The position numbers and the translations under genes are program-made. Shown here piece by piece: positions 1 to 9,033 of a DNA stretch of 64,000 bases (position 1 is the first letter of the stretch; the number at the start of each line of letters is the position of its first letter). The notes under the pieces are model-generated. The model worked only from the letters and a program-made list of their open reading frames with translations. It did not search any database and had not been told where the DNA came from. The stretch covers positions 49,840-113,839 of the forward strand of contig JAAYDY010000120.1 in NCBI GenBank assembly GCA_012729015.1. Direction: 5' to 3'. Source of the DNA: Phycisphaerae bacterium (GTDB taxonomy: Bacteria > Planctomycetota > Phycisphaerae > FEN-1346 > JAACEH01).

Positions 1-195
1 GAGTCCGGCCTTGGCTGCGGCATCGAGGTCCCTGGCGTTCTCGGCCTTGATGGCGGCGGCCTGGTTGGCCAGGGCGTCGGCGATGGCGGCGAGGGCCTCG
101 TTCTTCTGGCGGGTGGAGGCCACGGCGACGCTGCGCGAGGCCAGTCGCGCCCGGCGGGCCATCTGTTCGGCCTGAGCCGCATAGTCGGTAGTCAT
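1..195 (-). CDS. proA: Gamma-glutamyl phosphate reductase, N-terminal part (cut by window edge)
   Basis: Only the first 65 codons lie in the window; the gene runs off the left edge. The N-terminus (MTTDYAAQAEQMARRARLAS, followed by ASTRQKNEALAAIADAL and NARDLDAAAKAGL) matches the start of ProA, the NADPH-dependent enzyme that converts gamma-glutamyl phosphate to glutamate semialdehyde in proline synthesis. The ATG at 195 is preceded by GGAGAAGG at good spacing. A promoter-like pair lies just upstream (230-258), so the gene probably has its own transcription start although it lies in line with the long minus-strand gene run. The active-site half is outside the window, so the assignment rests on the N-terminal helix pattern. 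Confidence 0.85.
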   Translation of the reverse strand, partial: MTTDYAAQAEQMARRARLASRSVAVASTRQKNEALAAIADALANQAAAIKAENARDLDAAAKAGL

Positions 196-229
196 GGCGA
201 CCTTCTCCGTCAAGAGCACACAGGGCGGC

Positions 230-258
230 AGTCTACCACAGGACGACGGCGGCGTCAA
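230..258 (-). promoter_or_regulatory. Sigma70-like promoter for proA
   Basis: Minus-strand TTGACG (258-253), 17 nt, TAGACT (235-230), about 35 nt before the proA start. Two well-spaced hexamers in otherwise non-coding DNA. No regulator site seen. Confidence 0.55.
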
Positions 259-383
259 ACGCCAGAGGCCCGAGCGTCGGTGGGGGGTGCATGTGATGTG
301 TGTGGGCAGGCGCAGGGTGGCTGCTTGAGCAGTTCCCGAGCCCGTCGATGGGCAGCCACGCGGAGGGGCACAAGGAGACTCGC

Positions 384-407
384 CCATGCCTGACGGGGCA
401 GGCATGG
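384..407. repeat. Perfect hairpin between cdaR and proA
   Basis: CCATGCCTG, 6-nt loop, CAGGCATGG: a 9-bp perfect stem in the 242-nt gap after cdaR. No T-run follows on either strand, so it is not a classic terminator. Its GGGCAGGCATGG core resembles the hairpins at 47.4 and 49.7 kb, and it may be a decayed copy of that repeat family. Confidence 0.4.
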
Positions 408-437
408 CACCCGGCAAAGGTGACGGGCACGCGTCGG

Positions 438-1514
438 TCAGGGCGTCGGCGGCGTGTCGGCGGCGGCACGTTCGATGAGGTTGAAGTTGACCGAGGGGCG
501 GGCGAAGTCTTCGTCGAGCTTGATGTGCAGGCCCGGGCGGAAGAAGATTTCGGGCGATCGGATCAGGGGAGTCGTCGTGTTGGCCTTGTCGGTCGGCTTG
601 AGGATCAGGAAGACGTGCACGTCGTCTGGGCCGAGGGAGGCCATTTCCGAGACGGGGCCGGTGACGTGCAGGTTCTTCAGGACGGCTTCCCGCGAGTCGA
701 TCATCGTGACGTCGGCGGATTCGAGGATGGCCACATGGTACCTGGACAACTGGTCGAGCGGGCCGGCCACGAAGATCGGGATCGGGTCGAGTTTCTGCTT
801 GGCCAGGGGCGTGGTGAGGCGGAAGGTGACCTCGACCTGCTGCGGCACAAAGCGGATGCCGAGCTCTGGGTCGCTCTCGCTGGGGACGAGGCCGACGGTC
901 TGCTTGATCTCGCGTCGCGAGAGGGCGGCCTCGGCGCCGGGGTTGATCTGCGGATAGGCGGCGAGCTGGACGCCGCTCTGGAGGAGCCTGTCCCAGGCGG
1001 TCTCGGAGAGTTCGGCGACGACCTCGGGCGGCTGGGCGGTCCAGTCGTCGGCGACCATGGCGGCCAGGTCGGGCGGCAGCATCACGGGCACCTTCTTCTG
1101 GCGGACCTTCTCGACGCGGATGGCCACTTTGCCGGGGCTGGCGGTTTCGAGGGTGATGCCGTCCTGGACCAGGGCCTGGTCGCGGAAGCCCTCGCGGGCC
1201 AGCAGGATCAGGGAGCCGGTCTGGGTGGCCTCCTGGCACTCGGCGTCGCTGAGGGTGTACTGAAAGGCGAGGGGGAGGCGTCGCGATTCGAGCTGGTCGA
1301 TGGCGCGGCCGGGCCCCTGGAAGCGGACCTTCATCTGCTGGTCGGCCGGCTCGACGATCGACGCGCGGTACCGCGTCTTGTCGAGGACGCTGACGCTGAC
1401 GCGGACGGTCATTTCGCGGCTGGTGCGCAGGACGCTGCGGTCGGCGACGACCCAGACTACGAGGGTCACCACGAAGACGATGATGAAGCCGCTGACGTGT
1501 TCGCGGAGTCGCAT
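438..1514 (-). CDS. cdaR: YbbR-domain membrane protein, CdaA partner
   Basis: A 358-residue protein with one N-terminal membrane segment (about residues 8-25) and a long extracytoplasmic part made of about three beta-rich YbbR-type repeats, the first near residues 36-115. YbbR/CdaR proteins bind the diadenylate cyclase CdaA and tune c-di-AMP output. It starts 7 nt after the cdaA stop and is almost certainly co-transcribed and translationally coupled: an AGAGGA sequence lies in the end of cdaA. It is the last gene of the long minus-strand run. The identification comes from the single-TM plus repeat architecture and the cdaA neighbour; sequence similarity to well-studied CdaR is visibly modest. 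Confidence 0.8.
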   Translation of the reverse strand: MRLREHVSGFIIVFVVTLVVWVVADRSVLRTSREMTVRVSVSVLDKTRYRASIVEPADQQMKVRFQGPGRAIDQLESRRLPLAFQYTLSDAECQEATQTGSLILLAREGFRDQALVQDGITLETASPGKVAIRVEKVRQKKVPVMLPPDLAAMVADDWTAQPPEVVAELSETAWDRLLQSGVQLAAYPQINPGAEAALSRREIKQTVGLVPSESDPELGIRFVPQQVEVTFRLTTPLAKQKLDPIPIFVAGPLDQLSRYHVAILESADVTMIDSREAVLKNLHVTGPVSEMASLGPDDVHVFLILKPTDKANTTTPLIRSPEIFFRPGLHIKLDEDFARPSVNFNLIERAAADTPPTP

Positions 1515-1521
1515 GCCGTGA

Positions 1522-2397
1522 CTATTCCTCTTTTTCCTCGATCGACTTGTCGCCGGGGGTGGGGCCGGCCGTCAGGCCGAAGGCGCCGGCGATGCCGGCG
1601 TCGCTCTGTTCGCGGACGAGCATCTGCGTAAGGACGCGACGGAACCGGGCTATGGAAAGGTCCTCGATCAGTCGCCCCTGAACGGCGATGCTCACGTCGC
1701 CGGTCTCCTCGCTGACGACGATGATGACGGCGTCGCTGTCCTCGGACAGGCCGAGGGCGGCACGGTGCCGCGCGCCGTACTTGGAACCCAGCGGCGGATT
1801 GAGCGTGAGGGGGAACTCGCACCCGGCGGCGACGATTCGGTTCTGGCGGATGACGACGCCCATGTCGTGCAGGGGCGAGCCCGGCCAGAAGATGGTCACG
1901 AGCAGCTCGGGGGTCAGTTCGGCGTTGAGGGGGGTGCCGCTCTCGACGAGGGAGGTCAGGCCGGCGTCGCGTTCGATGGCGATGATGGCGCCGATCTTGT
2001 CGCGGCTGAGTTGCTCGATGGCGCGGGCGAGGATATCGATGAAGGCAATGCCCTGTTTGCGCAGGAAGATGCGGAACAGGGGGTTCTGGCCGAGCTGGAT
2101 GAGGGCGCGGCGAAGCTCGGGCTGGAAGATGATGACGGCGGCCATGACGGCGAACTGGATGAGGACGTTGTAGATGATCTCGACGCGCTGCATCTTGAGG
2201 ATGCCGGCGACGAGCTGCACGAGAATGAAGGCCGAGATCAGGAGGAAGATGAAGCCGCGGAAGACGCGGGCGCCGCGCGTGCCCCTGAGGAACCGGTAGA
2301 CGACGTAGATGACCAGTCCGATCAGGACAAACTCGACGATGTCCATGACGGAGAAGTTGGCGACGCGATTCTGGAGGTAGGCTCTGATAGCTTCCAT
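1522..2397 (-). CDS. cdaA: Membrane diadenylate cyclase (c-di-AMP synthase)
   Basis: A 291-residue protein with three N-terminal membrane helices (about 20-34, 47-64, 73-90) followed by a DAC/DisA_N cyclase domain. It makes c-di-AMP from two ATP. The RHR motif is intact (residues 210-212, in GARHRAALG), and SEETGDVSIAVQG follows as in the family. The usual DGA motif of LHDGAVII is not present: the aligned residues read LHDMGVVI (178-180 are DMG), so the catalytic Asp is kept but the following Gly-Ala pair is changed. The ATG shares one base with the folP stop (TGATG), so I chose this start over an upstream frame extension; cdaR follows after 7 nt. Confident as a family member, with activity unproven because of the motif change. 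Confidence 0.88.
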   Translation of the reverse strand: MEAIRAYLQNRVANFSVMDIVEFVLIGLVIYVVYRFLRGTRGARVFRGFIFLLISAFILVQLVAGILKMQRVEIIYNVLIQFAVMAAVIIFQPELRRALIQLGQNPLFRIFLRKQGIAFIDILARAIEQLSRDKIGAIIAIERDAGLTSLVESGTPLNAELTPELLVTIFWPGSPLHDMGVVIRQNRIVAAGCEFPLTLNPPLGSKYGARHRAALGLSEDSDAVIIVVSEETGDVSIAVQGRLIEDLSIARFRRVLTQMLVREQSDAGIAGAFGLTAGPTPGDKSIEEKEE

Positions 2398-3635
2398 CAG
2401 CCGTTGTCTTCCGCAGACTGTATGGCGGCAGTGATTTGCAGCGCAGCCGCCGTCTCGGCCACGTCGTGGACGCGGAACAGGGCGGCGCCCTGGGCCCGGG
2501 CCCAGACGCACGTCGCCACGCTCCCTATGAGACGATTATCGACTTCCGCGTCGAGAATCTTTCCGATAAAGGATTTTCGGCTCGTGCCGACGAGGATGGG
2601 CCGTCCGAGGCTCCGCAATTCCTTGAGCCGGGCCAGCAGCGTCAGGTTGTGGGCGACGGTCTTGCCGAAGCCGATTCCGGGATCGACGACGATCTGCTCG
2701 GGGTCCACGCCGGCTTCGGCCGCCTGCTGGACGGCCTGCCGCAGGCGGCGGCAGACGTCGGCCACCACGTGTTCGTAGGCGGGGTTCTGCTGCATGGTCC
2801 GCGGCCGTCCCTGCATGTGCATCAGGACGACGGGGCAGTCCCTGGCGGCCAGGAGGCCGGCCATGTCGCCGTCGGACAGGGCGGAGATGTCGTTGACCAT
2901 GTCGGCACCGGCGTCCAGTGCGGCCGCAGCCACGGCGGCCTTGTGCGTGTCGATGCTGATGAGGACGTCGGACTGCCTGCGGATGGCCTGGATGACGGGC
3001 GTCGTGCGGCGGATTTCCTCGTCCGCGGGGACGTCGTTGGCTCCGGGGCGGGTCGATTCGCCGCCCACGTCGATGACGGCCGCTCCGGCGCGGTGCATGG
3101 CCAGGGCGTGCTCGGCGGCAAGAGCCGGATCGAGCCAGCGGCCGCCGTCGCTGAAGCTGTCGGGCGTGGCGTTGAGGATGCCCATGATCACCGGCCGCGG
3201 GCCGAGCTCGACGGACCGGCTGCCGCAGCGGAGGGTCCAGGACTGTCGCCGGTAGCCGTCGGCGGTCCTCAGGACCAGTTCGCCGACGGCGGGCAGTCCG
3301 AACGGCTGGTCGCGGAGCTTGCCTGCGAGCAGCCGCAGATGGTGCTCGGTGCCGGTCAAGAGCAGAGTTGTGGTCTGGACCTGTTCGGTGGGCACGTGCT
3401 TGTGGACGGCGGCCTCGCCGCCCAGGGAGAGCATGTGCTGCTTGATCAGGTTGGCGTGCAGCCTCGACACGTTCTCCAGGACGATGCAGAAATGGCGTGC
3501 CTTGGGGGCCATGACGGCGACGCCGTAGGCGGTGACGCCGGCGTTGTGCATTTCGGCCTCGGCCAGCGGCGCCAGGCCGGCGTCGAGCACTCGCGGATTG
3601 TGCCTGACGGTCAGGGCGAAATCGTCATGGGCCAT
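2397..3635 (-). CDS. folP: Dihydropteroate synthase with N-terminal extension
   Basis: 412 residues. The C-terminal part, from about residue 145, is a DHPS TIM barrel: IMGILNATPDSFSDGG, VIDVGGESTRPGA, SIDTHKAAVAAAALDAGADMVNDIS, VLMHMQGRP, VVDPGIGFGKT and GTSRKSFIG are all visible. It condenses p-aminobenzoate with 6-hydroxymethyl-dihydropterin pyrophosphate in folate synthesis. The first ~140 residues form an extra domain found in some bacterial DHPS proteins, with no function I can name. The ATG at 3635 lies inside the end of ftsH (11-nt overlap), and the stop overlaps the cdaA start. folE, another folate gene, is far away at 54.8 kb. Confidence 0.92.
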   Translation of the reverse strand: MAHDDFALTVRHNPRVLDAGLAPLAEAEMHNAGVTAYGVAVMAPKARHFCIVLENVSRLHANLIKQHMLSLGGEAAVHKHVPTEQVQTTTLLLTGTEHHLRLLAGKLRDQPFGLPAVGELVLRTADGYRRQSWTLRCGSRSVELGPRPVIMGILNATPDSFSDGGRWLDPALAAEHALAMHRAGAAVIDVGGESTRPGANDVPADEEIRRTTPVIQAIRRQSDVLISIDTHKAAVAAAALDAGADMVNDISALSDGDMAGLLAARDCPVVLMHMQGRPRTMQQNPAYEHVVADVCRRLRQAVQQAAEAGVDPEQIVVDPGIGFGKTVAHNLTLLARLKELRSLGRPILVGTSRKSFIGKILDAEVDNRLIGSVATCVWARAQGAALFRVHDVAETAAALQITAAIQSAEDNG

Positions 3636-5727
3636 GGTTGCCAGAGGGGCTGCCTCCGTCGTGTGTTGCGCCGGCGTCGCCGCGGCCGGTGCTGTCGGCC
3701 TCCGGGGCGTGCGCGGCCACGGGCGTCTGCGTTGCCGGATCGGCCTCGTCGTCGGCTGCCGCGACCGTGGTCTCCGTCGCATGGTTCGAGTTGGCGGCCG
3801 GTCGCGACAGGGTCTTGCCATCGACAATCTGCTGCACCTCGTCTGCGTCGAGGGCCTCGAACGCCAGTAGCGCCTCGGCCAGGCGGTTCAGTTTGTCGCG
3901 GTTGGCGACCAGCAACTCGCGGGCCTTGGCGTAGGCGGCGGAGATCGTCTGCTTGACTTCCTCGTCGATCTCGCGGGCTGTATCCTCGCTGTACTCGTGG
4001 CCGGCGACGAGGTCCATGCCCATGTACTGCTCCTGGTCGGAGCGGTCGGTGTACCGCACGGGGCCGATGGCGGTGCTCATGCCCCATTCCTTGATCATGC
4101 GGCGGGCCAGGTTCGAGGCCTGCTTGATGTCGTCGGAGGCGCCGCTGGAGATGTCGTCGAAGACGAGTTCCTCGGCGATGCGGCCTCCGAAGGAGACCAT
4201 GATGTTGCCGAGGCACTCGCGGCGGCGGATCACGTAGCGGTCCTTCTGGGGCAGGAACATGGTGGCGCCCAGGGCGGCGCCGCGCGGGATGATCGTGACC
4301 TTGTGGAGCGGCTCGACGTCGGGCTGAAGCAGGATGGTCAGCAGGGCGTGGCCGGCCTCGTGATAGGCCGAGACGCGTTTTTCGAGGTCGTCCATGATGC
4401 GGCTGCGTCGGGAGCGGCCCCAGCGGACCTTGTCGCGTGCCTCTTCGAGGTCGGGCTCCTCGACGGCATCTTTCTGGGCCATGGTGGCCGCCAGGGCGGC
4501 CTCGTTGATCAGGGCAGCCAGATCGGCGCCGCTGAAGCCGGGCGTGCCGCGCGCGATGCGCTTCAGGTCCACGTTGTCCGCCGTGTGGATTTTGCGGGCG
4601 TGGACCGAGAGGATCGCCTCGCGTTCCTTGATGTCGGGCAGGTCGATGACAACCTCGCGGTCGAAGCGGCCGGGGCGGCGCAGGGCCTGGTCCAGCACAT
4701 CGGGCCGGTTGGTGGCGGCGATGACGATCACCTGGTCGCTGGTGTCGAAGCCGTCCATCTCGACGAGGATGGCGTTGAGGGTCTGCTCGCGTTCGTCGTG
4801 GGCGCCGGTGATGCCCGTGCCGCGGCGGCGACCCACGGCGTCGATTTCGTCGAGGAAGATGATGCAGGGGGAGCTTTCCTTGGCCTGGCGGAACAGGTCG
4901 CGGACGCGGCTGGCGCCGACGCCGACGAACATCTCGACGAAATCGGAGCCGCTGATGCTGAAGAACGGCACGTCGGCCTCGCCGGCGATGGCCTTGGCGA
5001 GCAGCGTCTTGCCGGTGCCGGGCGGGCCGATGAAGAGAATGCCGCGAGGCATCCGCGCGCCCAGTCGCTGGAACTTCTTCGGGTTGCGGAGGAACTCGAT
5101 GATCTCGACGACTTCTTCCTTGGCCTCGATCATGCCGGCGACGTCCTCGAAGGTGATCTTCGAGCTTTCGCGTCGGGCAAGCCGGGCCCGTGTGCGGCCG
5201 AAGTTGAGCACGCCCCCGGGGCCGCCGCCCTGGCGCATCTGGCGGATAAAGATGAAGTAGATCACGCCGATCACCAGAATCCACGGCAGGAACGTCCAGA
5301 GCATCGGCTGCCAGTTGAACGAGTCGGGCAGCACCTCGAAATCCTTGCCGAGGGCTTTGCTGAGAATCGCGACCCATCGGTCGGCGTTGGTCTCGCCTGT
5401 GATGATGATTTCGAACCTGCCGGGTTCGCCCTCCTTGAGGGCTTCTTTCTTGAGTTCGGCGAAGACCTTGCCGTCCTGGATGTAGGCTTTCTTGAACGCT
5501 TCGGGCCGCGTTTCGAGCTGCCGCTCGAGCTCCGGTCCGGAGGTGATGGCGCCCTTGTCCTCTTTCTTCATGATGAGCATGAAGGCCAGGGCGGCGGCGG
5601 CGATGAGCAGGGCCGTGAAGGCCAGCGACCGCATGTTGCCGGGGCCGCCGGCGGTGGGGCGGCCTTCGCCTGGGCCGCGCGGGCCGGGCGTCGGTTCGTT
5701 ATCGTGATCGTTCGGCGTGAAACTCAA
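3625..5727 (-). CDS. ftsH: Membrane ATP-dependent zinc metalloprotease FtsH
   Basis: About 700 residues from a TTG start at 5727, chosen because GAGGTG sits at proper distance; an ATG at 5634 is the alternative. Order: short Pro/Gly-rich cytoplasmic leader, TM1 (~36-53), periplasmic domain, TM2 (~144-162), AAA+ ATPase with Walker A GPPGTGKT (234-241), Walker B IIFLDEIDA (~289-297) and second region of homology around RPGRFDR (351-357), then the M41 protease with zinc motif HEAGH (456-460). It degrades misfolded or regulatory membrane and cytosolic proteins. The last ~60 residues are a low-complexity Ala/Thr/Asp tail that overlaps the folP start. It lies 121 nt after lptE. Confidence 0.95.
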   Translation of the reverse strand: MSFTPNDHDNEPTPGPRGPGEGRPTAGGPGNMRSLAFTALLIAAAALAFMLIMKKEDKGAITSGPELERQLETRPEAFKKAYIQDGKVFAELKKEALKEGEPGRFEIIITGETNADRWVAILSKALGKDFEVLPDSFNWQPMLWTFLPWILVIGVIYFIFIRQMRQGGGPGGVLNFGRTRARLARRESSKITFEDVAGMIEAKEEVVEIIEFLRNPKKFQRLGARMPRGILFIGPPGTGKTLLAKAIAGEADVPFFSISGSDFVEMFVGVGASRVRDLFRQAKESSPCIIFLDEIDAVGRRRGTGITGAHDEREQTLNAILVEMDGFDTSDQVIVIAATNRPDVLDQALRRPGRFDREVVIDLPDIKEREAILSVHARKIHTADNVDLKRIARGTPGFSGADLAALINEAALAATMAQKDAVEEPDLEEARDKVRWGRSRRSRIMDDLEKRVSAYHEAGHALLTILLQPDVEPLHKVTIIPRGAALGATMFLPQKDRYVIRRRECLGNIMVSFGGRIAEELVFDDISSGASDDIKQASNLARRMIKEWGMSTAIGPVRYTDRSDQEQYMGMDLVAGHEYSEDTAREIDEEVKQTISAAYAKARELLVANRDKLNRLAEALLAFEALDADEVQQIVDGKTLSRPAANSNHATETTVAAADDEADPATQTPVAAHAPEADSTGRGDAGATHDGGSPSGNHGP

Positions 5728-5848
5728 CGGAGAACACCTCGCTTCTACGCAAAACCGGCCGCCGACAACCGGCGGCGCGGAACCCTGACAGCCTGTTAAA
5801 CCCCTCGCTGGATCGCCCGTGGCGGCGGTTCGGACGGCGTGCCGCCGT

Positions 5849-6340
5849 CTACCAGTTGGTCTCCATGTCCTCGATGATCCGCTCGGCCAGTTTGCGGATG
5901 GCCATGGTCGTGGAGCTGCGCAGCGTCTGCCGCTCCGCCGGCGCGTAGTACCACGAGACCGTGGGCACTCCGGCACGGAGCACCTGTCCGGAACGGAGGT
6001 CTTTCCACTCGTACTGGACGTTCAGCGACGTTTGAATCTCGGTGGCCCGGTCGCGGTCGTCCTCGGTCATGACGCTTTCCTGGAGGTCGGTGATGCGGCC
6101 GGTGAGGATCGTGTCGGCGTGATCCTCGTTGACGATCTTGTACGGGGTGCGCAGCTCGATGAGCTTCTTGAGCTCTTCGGTGAGCTCCATCTCGATGCCG
6201 CGGCGGAACTCGTCGCTCTGGAAGACCGGGACGGCGACGGTACGGATGTCGGTCCGGTGCAGGGCATCGGTTGAGTAGCCGCAACCGGTCAGTGCGGCGC
6301 ACGCCACGGCCGCTGTCGTCAGCATGATGAGCCTGTTCAT
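5849..6340 (-). CDS. lptE: LptE-type LPS-assembly lipoprotein
   Basis: 163 residues with a lipoprotein signal peptide and lipobox LTGCGYS, the typical LptE N-terminus after cleavage. The body contains RTVAVPVFQSDEFRRGIEMELTEELKKLI and a TILTGRITDL strand, as in the LptE fold. LptE plugs LptD in the outer membrane and assists lipopolysaccharide insertion. I chose the ATG at 6340 rather than 6346 because the GAGG ribosome site is 8 nt from it but only 2 nt from the other. It starts 10 nt after the BamD-like gene and is followed by ftsH. Confidence 0.8.
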   Translation of the reverse strand: MNRLIMLTTAAVACAALTGCGYSTDALHRTDIRTVAVPVFQSDEFRRGIEMELTEELKKLIELRTPYKIVNEDHADTILTGRITDLQESVMTEDDRDRATEIQTSLNVQYEWKDLRSGQVLRAGVPTVSWYYAPAERQTLRSSTTMAIRKLAERIIEDMETNW

Positions 6341-6350
6341 GGCCATGTCC

Positions 6351-8237
6351 TCAGCGTCCCACCGCCGGCGGCGGGGGAAGTTCCTGGAGCATTTCGCGGG
6401 CCTCGACGGACGCCGGCGTGCCGGGGAATTCGTCGACGACTTTGCGTGCGTAGAAGGCGGCAGCCTTGAGGCGGCCGGCCCGTTGGTAGTAGACGGCCAT
6501 CTCGTACTTCTTGGTCGCCTCGTGGCGGCGAATCGCTTCGAGGGCGCCCGCAACGTTTTCCTGCGCCGCCATTTCGGGGTAGGTGTCCTGGTAGCTCTGG
6601 AGCATGCCGCCGGCCCGCCGCATCGGGGCGTCGTCGTACACGGGGCCGAGGCAGGAGGCGATCGCGCTCTGGGCGGCCATCAGGCGGGCCTGCCTGGCGC
6701 GGCTATGGTTGGGGAACTCGTCAATGAACCGGCGGAACTGTTCCTCGGCCTCCTCGGACTTGCCGCTGCTCATTTTGAATTCGCCGATGCGGAACAGGGC
6801 GTCGGCCGCCAGCGGGCCCGTGGGCCGGTGGGCGTAGACCTTTTCGAGGATGCCCACGGCTTCGTCGTTGCCGCTGCCGAGGCCGAGGCCGAGCACCTTG
6901 CGGCGGGCCGGGCCGAACAGCGCCTCGGCACACTGGACCTCGCGGAGCAGGGCCTTGTCGACCAGGCGGCTGCCGGCGTAGTTCGTGATGAAGTGCTCGT
7001 AGGCGTCGAACGCCCTGTAATAGTCGCCGCCGGAGAACACCGCCTCGGCCCTCAGCCATGAGGCCGGCTCGCCGCTGGGCGACACGGCATGCCTCTTGAG
7101 GAACTTCGACGCCAGCTTCGCCGTGGCGGCATAGCGGCCGTCGCGGAACTTCGCGATCATCGAGCGCACGGCCGCAGGGCCGTCGCCGTCGGCCTGTCCG
7201 GCCGCGGCCAGAAGACTCTCGGCCTCGTCAGCGGCGGCGGACGGCTCGATCTGGCGGTACTTCTCTCCGACGCTCGGCACCTGGTCGATGGCCAGGGCCG
7301 GCTCGGGCAGGGGTTGCACCTCGACGGGCGGCGGCAGAGCGGGCCCATGGTCCTCGGGCCGCACGTTCGTAATGGGCGTGACCAGCGGCGGCTCGGTCAC
7401 CAGGTCCGCGGTGGCGGGCTCGCCCGGCATGGGCGTGATGACCGCGTCGGGGAGTTCGGTAATCTGCGGCACCGTCGAGGGCTTCGGGGCCGTCTGCGAT
7501 CGGACGACCGGCTCCCAGCGGCCATCGCGGAACACGAAATCCACTTCTTCATCCGGTGCGGGGGCCGGCGGCACCGCCTCGGCGGCGGTCGCGGGTGGCT
7601 CCGTGGCGGGCGCCTCGGCGGACGGCTCTGCGGCAGGCATCGGGGCCGGCGTCTCGGCCGTTGCGGGCGTTTCGGGCATCACGGGCGTTTCGGGCGCCGG
7701 GGCCGCTTCGGGCATCGCCGGGGTCTCGGCTACCGGTGATGGCTGCGTTTCGGGCGCGACGGCCGGTTCGGCGGGCACGGTCGGTGTCTGGTCGGCGGCT
7801 GTCGCGGCCGGCGTTTCGGGCTCGATGGGCTGCATGGGCATCAGGGCCTGATCGTCGCGCGGCGTCTCGGCCGGCGTCGGGGTTTCGGCGGGCACCGTCG
7901 GAGTCTGCGGCGGCGTTAGCGGCGGCAACTCAACGGGCGGCGGCGTCGGCTCGACGGACGGTGACGGCGCTGGTTCGACCGGCACGACGGCCGGCGTTTC
8001 GGCTGGGGTCTCGATCGGTTTCTGGGCCGGTGTCGGCTCGGGCTCGGGCGCAGGCTGGGTCTCGGCGACGGGCTTGGTCTCGGCAGGTTGCGTGTCGGCC
8101 TGGGCGGGCTCGGCGGTCACGTCCTCGTCGTCGGGGACGCGGACCCATTGGCCGTCGCGAAACACGAGCTTGGCCTCGGCGAGCGGCGCGAGGGCCAGGA
8201 CGATTGCCAGCAGGGCGAAAAGGCGAAGCCAACGCAT
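6351..8237 (-). CDS. BamD/YfiO-like TPR protein with long Pro/Ala/Glu-rich linker
   Basis: 628 residues: signal peptide (~1-22), a 350-residue low-complexity region rich in Pro, Ala, Glu and Thr, then a C-terminal TPR-type region (last ~230 residues) with repeats such as EEQFRRFIDEFPNHSRARQA and AAFYARKVVDEFPGTPASVE, the pattern of BamD/YfiO and YbgF-like outer-membrane assembly proteins. No lipobox is evident. The linker carries two copies of an FRDGxW motif (FRDGQW just after the signal peptide and FRDGRW near residue 243). Immediately upstream of lptE, it may belong to envelope assembly. Exact partner unknown. Confidence 0.7.
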   Translation of the reverse strand: MRWLRLFALLAIVLALAPLAEAKLVFRDGQWVRVPDDEDVTAEPAQADTQPAETKPVAETQPAPEPEPTPAQKPIETPAETPAVVPVEPAPSPSVEPTPPPVELPPLTPPQTPTVPAETPTPAETPRDDQALMPMQPIEPETPAATAADQTPTVPAEPAVAPETQPSPVAETPAMPEAAPAPETPVMPETPATAETPAPMPAAEPSAEAPATEPPATAAEAVPPAPAPDEEVDFVFRDGRWEPVVRSQTAPKPSTVPQITELPDAVITPMPGEPATADLVTEPPLVTPITNVRPEDHGPALPPPVEVQPLPEPALAIDQVPSVGEKYRQIEPSAAADEAESLLAAAGQADGDGPAAVRSMIAKFRDGRYAATAKLASKFLKRHAVSPSGEPASWLRAEAVFSGGDYYRAFDAYEHFITNYAGSRLVDKALLREVQCAEALFGPARRKVLGLGLGSGNDEAVGILEKVYAHRPTGPLAADALFRIGEFKMSSGKSEEAEEQFRRFIDEFPNHSRARQARLMAAQSAIASCLGPVYDDAPMRRAGGMLQSYQDTYPEMAAQENVAGALEAIRRHEATKKYEMAVYYQRAGRLKAAAFYARKVVDEFPGTPASVEAREMLQELPPPPAVGR

Positions 8238-8276
8238 GGTGGATTCCCCGTTCGGTCGGCCTGTGCTGCCGCACAA

Positions 8277-9017
8277 TCACAGGTACCTCATGGCTCGCAC
8301 GGGCCGGCCGAGAACGTGCTGCCAGTATTCCGCCAGAAGTCTGCGGACATCACCGCGGGTCTGCGGCGACATCGCGACACGATCCGCCTGCCGGTCGTCG
8401 GCCGCGGCCAGAAACGCCAGGGCGTCCAGGGCCTTGCCCGAGACGGCAATCCCGCCGCCGTGGTCGCCGGCACATTGGCGGCAGACCAGTCCGCCCGAGG
8501 CGGCGCTGAACAGGCCGCTACGGTTCTGGGGCCTTGCGCGGCGACAGGCCACGCAGGTTCGCACTTCGGGCATCAGCCCCAGGATTCGAAGCATACGGGC
8601 CTCGAAACGGTACATCAGGATAGCCGAATCGTCTCCGCAACTCAAGCGCTGAAGCGTGTGGACGGCGATTTTGAACAGCTCGGGGTGCGGGTCCAGGTCC
8701 AGGGTGGCCGCCAGGATCAACTCGGCCAGGCACGAGGCGGCATAGAAGGGCGGCAGGCTCTGCCGCAAGCCCGGCAACGGGTCCGTGACCGACAACTCGG
8801 TGAGTTGGCCGAGGCCGCCGCGATGGCCGATGGTGAATACCGCCTGGGCGACTTCGAGGCGGTCGATCCGCCCGCCGAAAGGGTTCTTGGGGCGTTTGGA
8901 TCCTTTGGCGATGAGGCGGACCTTGCCGTTGCGAAGGGTCATCAGCGAGACGATCTGGCTGGTCTCGCTGTAGTCGGAGGCGGCCAGGGTCACGGCTTCG
9001 TCGGTCACCAGAGCCAC
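8277..9017 (-). CDS. recO: DNA repair protein RecO
   Basis: 246 residues. N-terminal OB-fold (EAVTLAASDYSETSQIVSLMT, KGSKRPKNPFGG) followed by the helical domain and a four-cysteine zinc site (CVAC at the first pair, CRQC at the second). RecO loads RecA on SSB-coated DNA together with RecR in RecF-pathway repair. Start is a GTG with an AGGAGGT ribosome site 8 nt upstream, 16 nt after corC. It sits in the same order beside corC and ybeY as in many bacteria, which supports the call. Confidence 0.92.
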   Translation of the reverse strand: MALVTDEAVTLAASDYSETSQIVSLMTLRNGKVRLIAKGSKRPKNPFGGRIDRLEVAQAVFTIGHRGGLGQLTELSVTDPLPGLRQSLPPFYAASCLAELILAATLDLDPHPELFKIAVHTLQRLSCGDDSAILMYRFEARMLRILGLMPEVRTCVACRRARPQNRSGLFSAASGGLVCRQCAGDHGGGIAVSGKALDALAFLAAADDRQADRVAMSPQTRGDVRRLLAEYWQHVLGRPVRAMRYL

Positions 9018-9033
9018 GGGGGCGGACCTCCTG

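Noticed and set aside
5833..5849. Hairpin GACGGCG-TGC-CGCCGTC at the lptE stop as a terminator
   Set aside because: Stem of 7 bp with no T-run; chance in GC-rich DNA is likely and ftsH needs read-through unless it has its own promoter.
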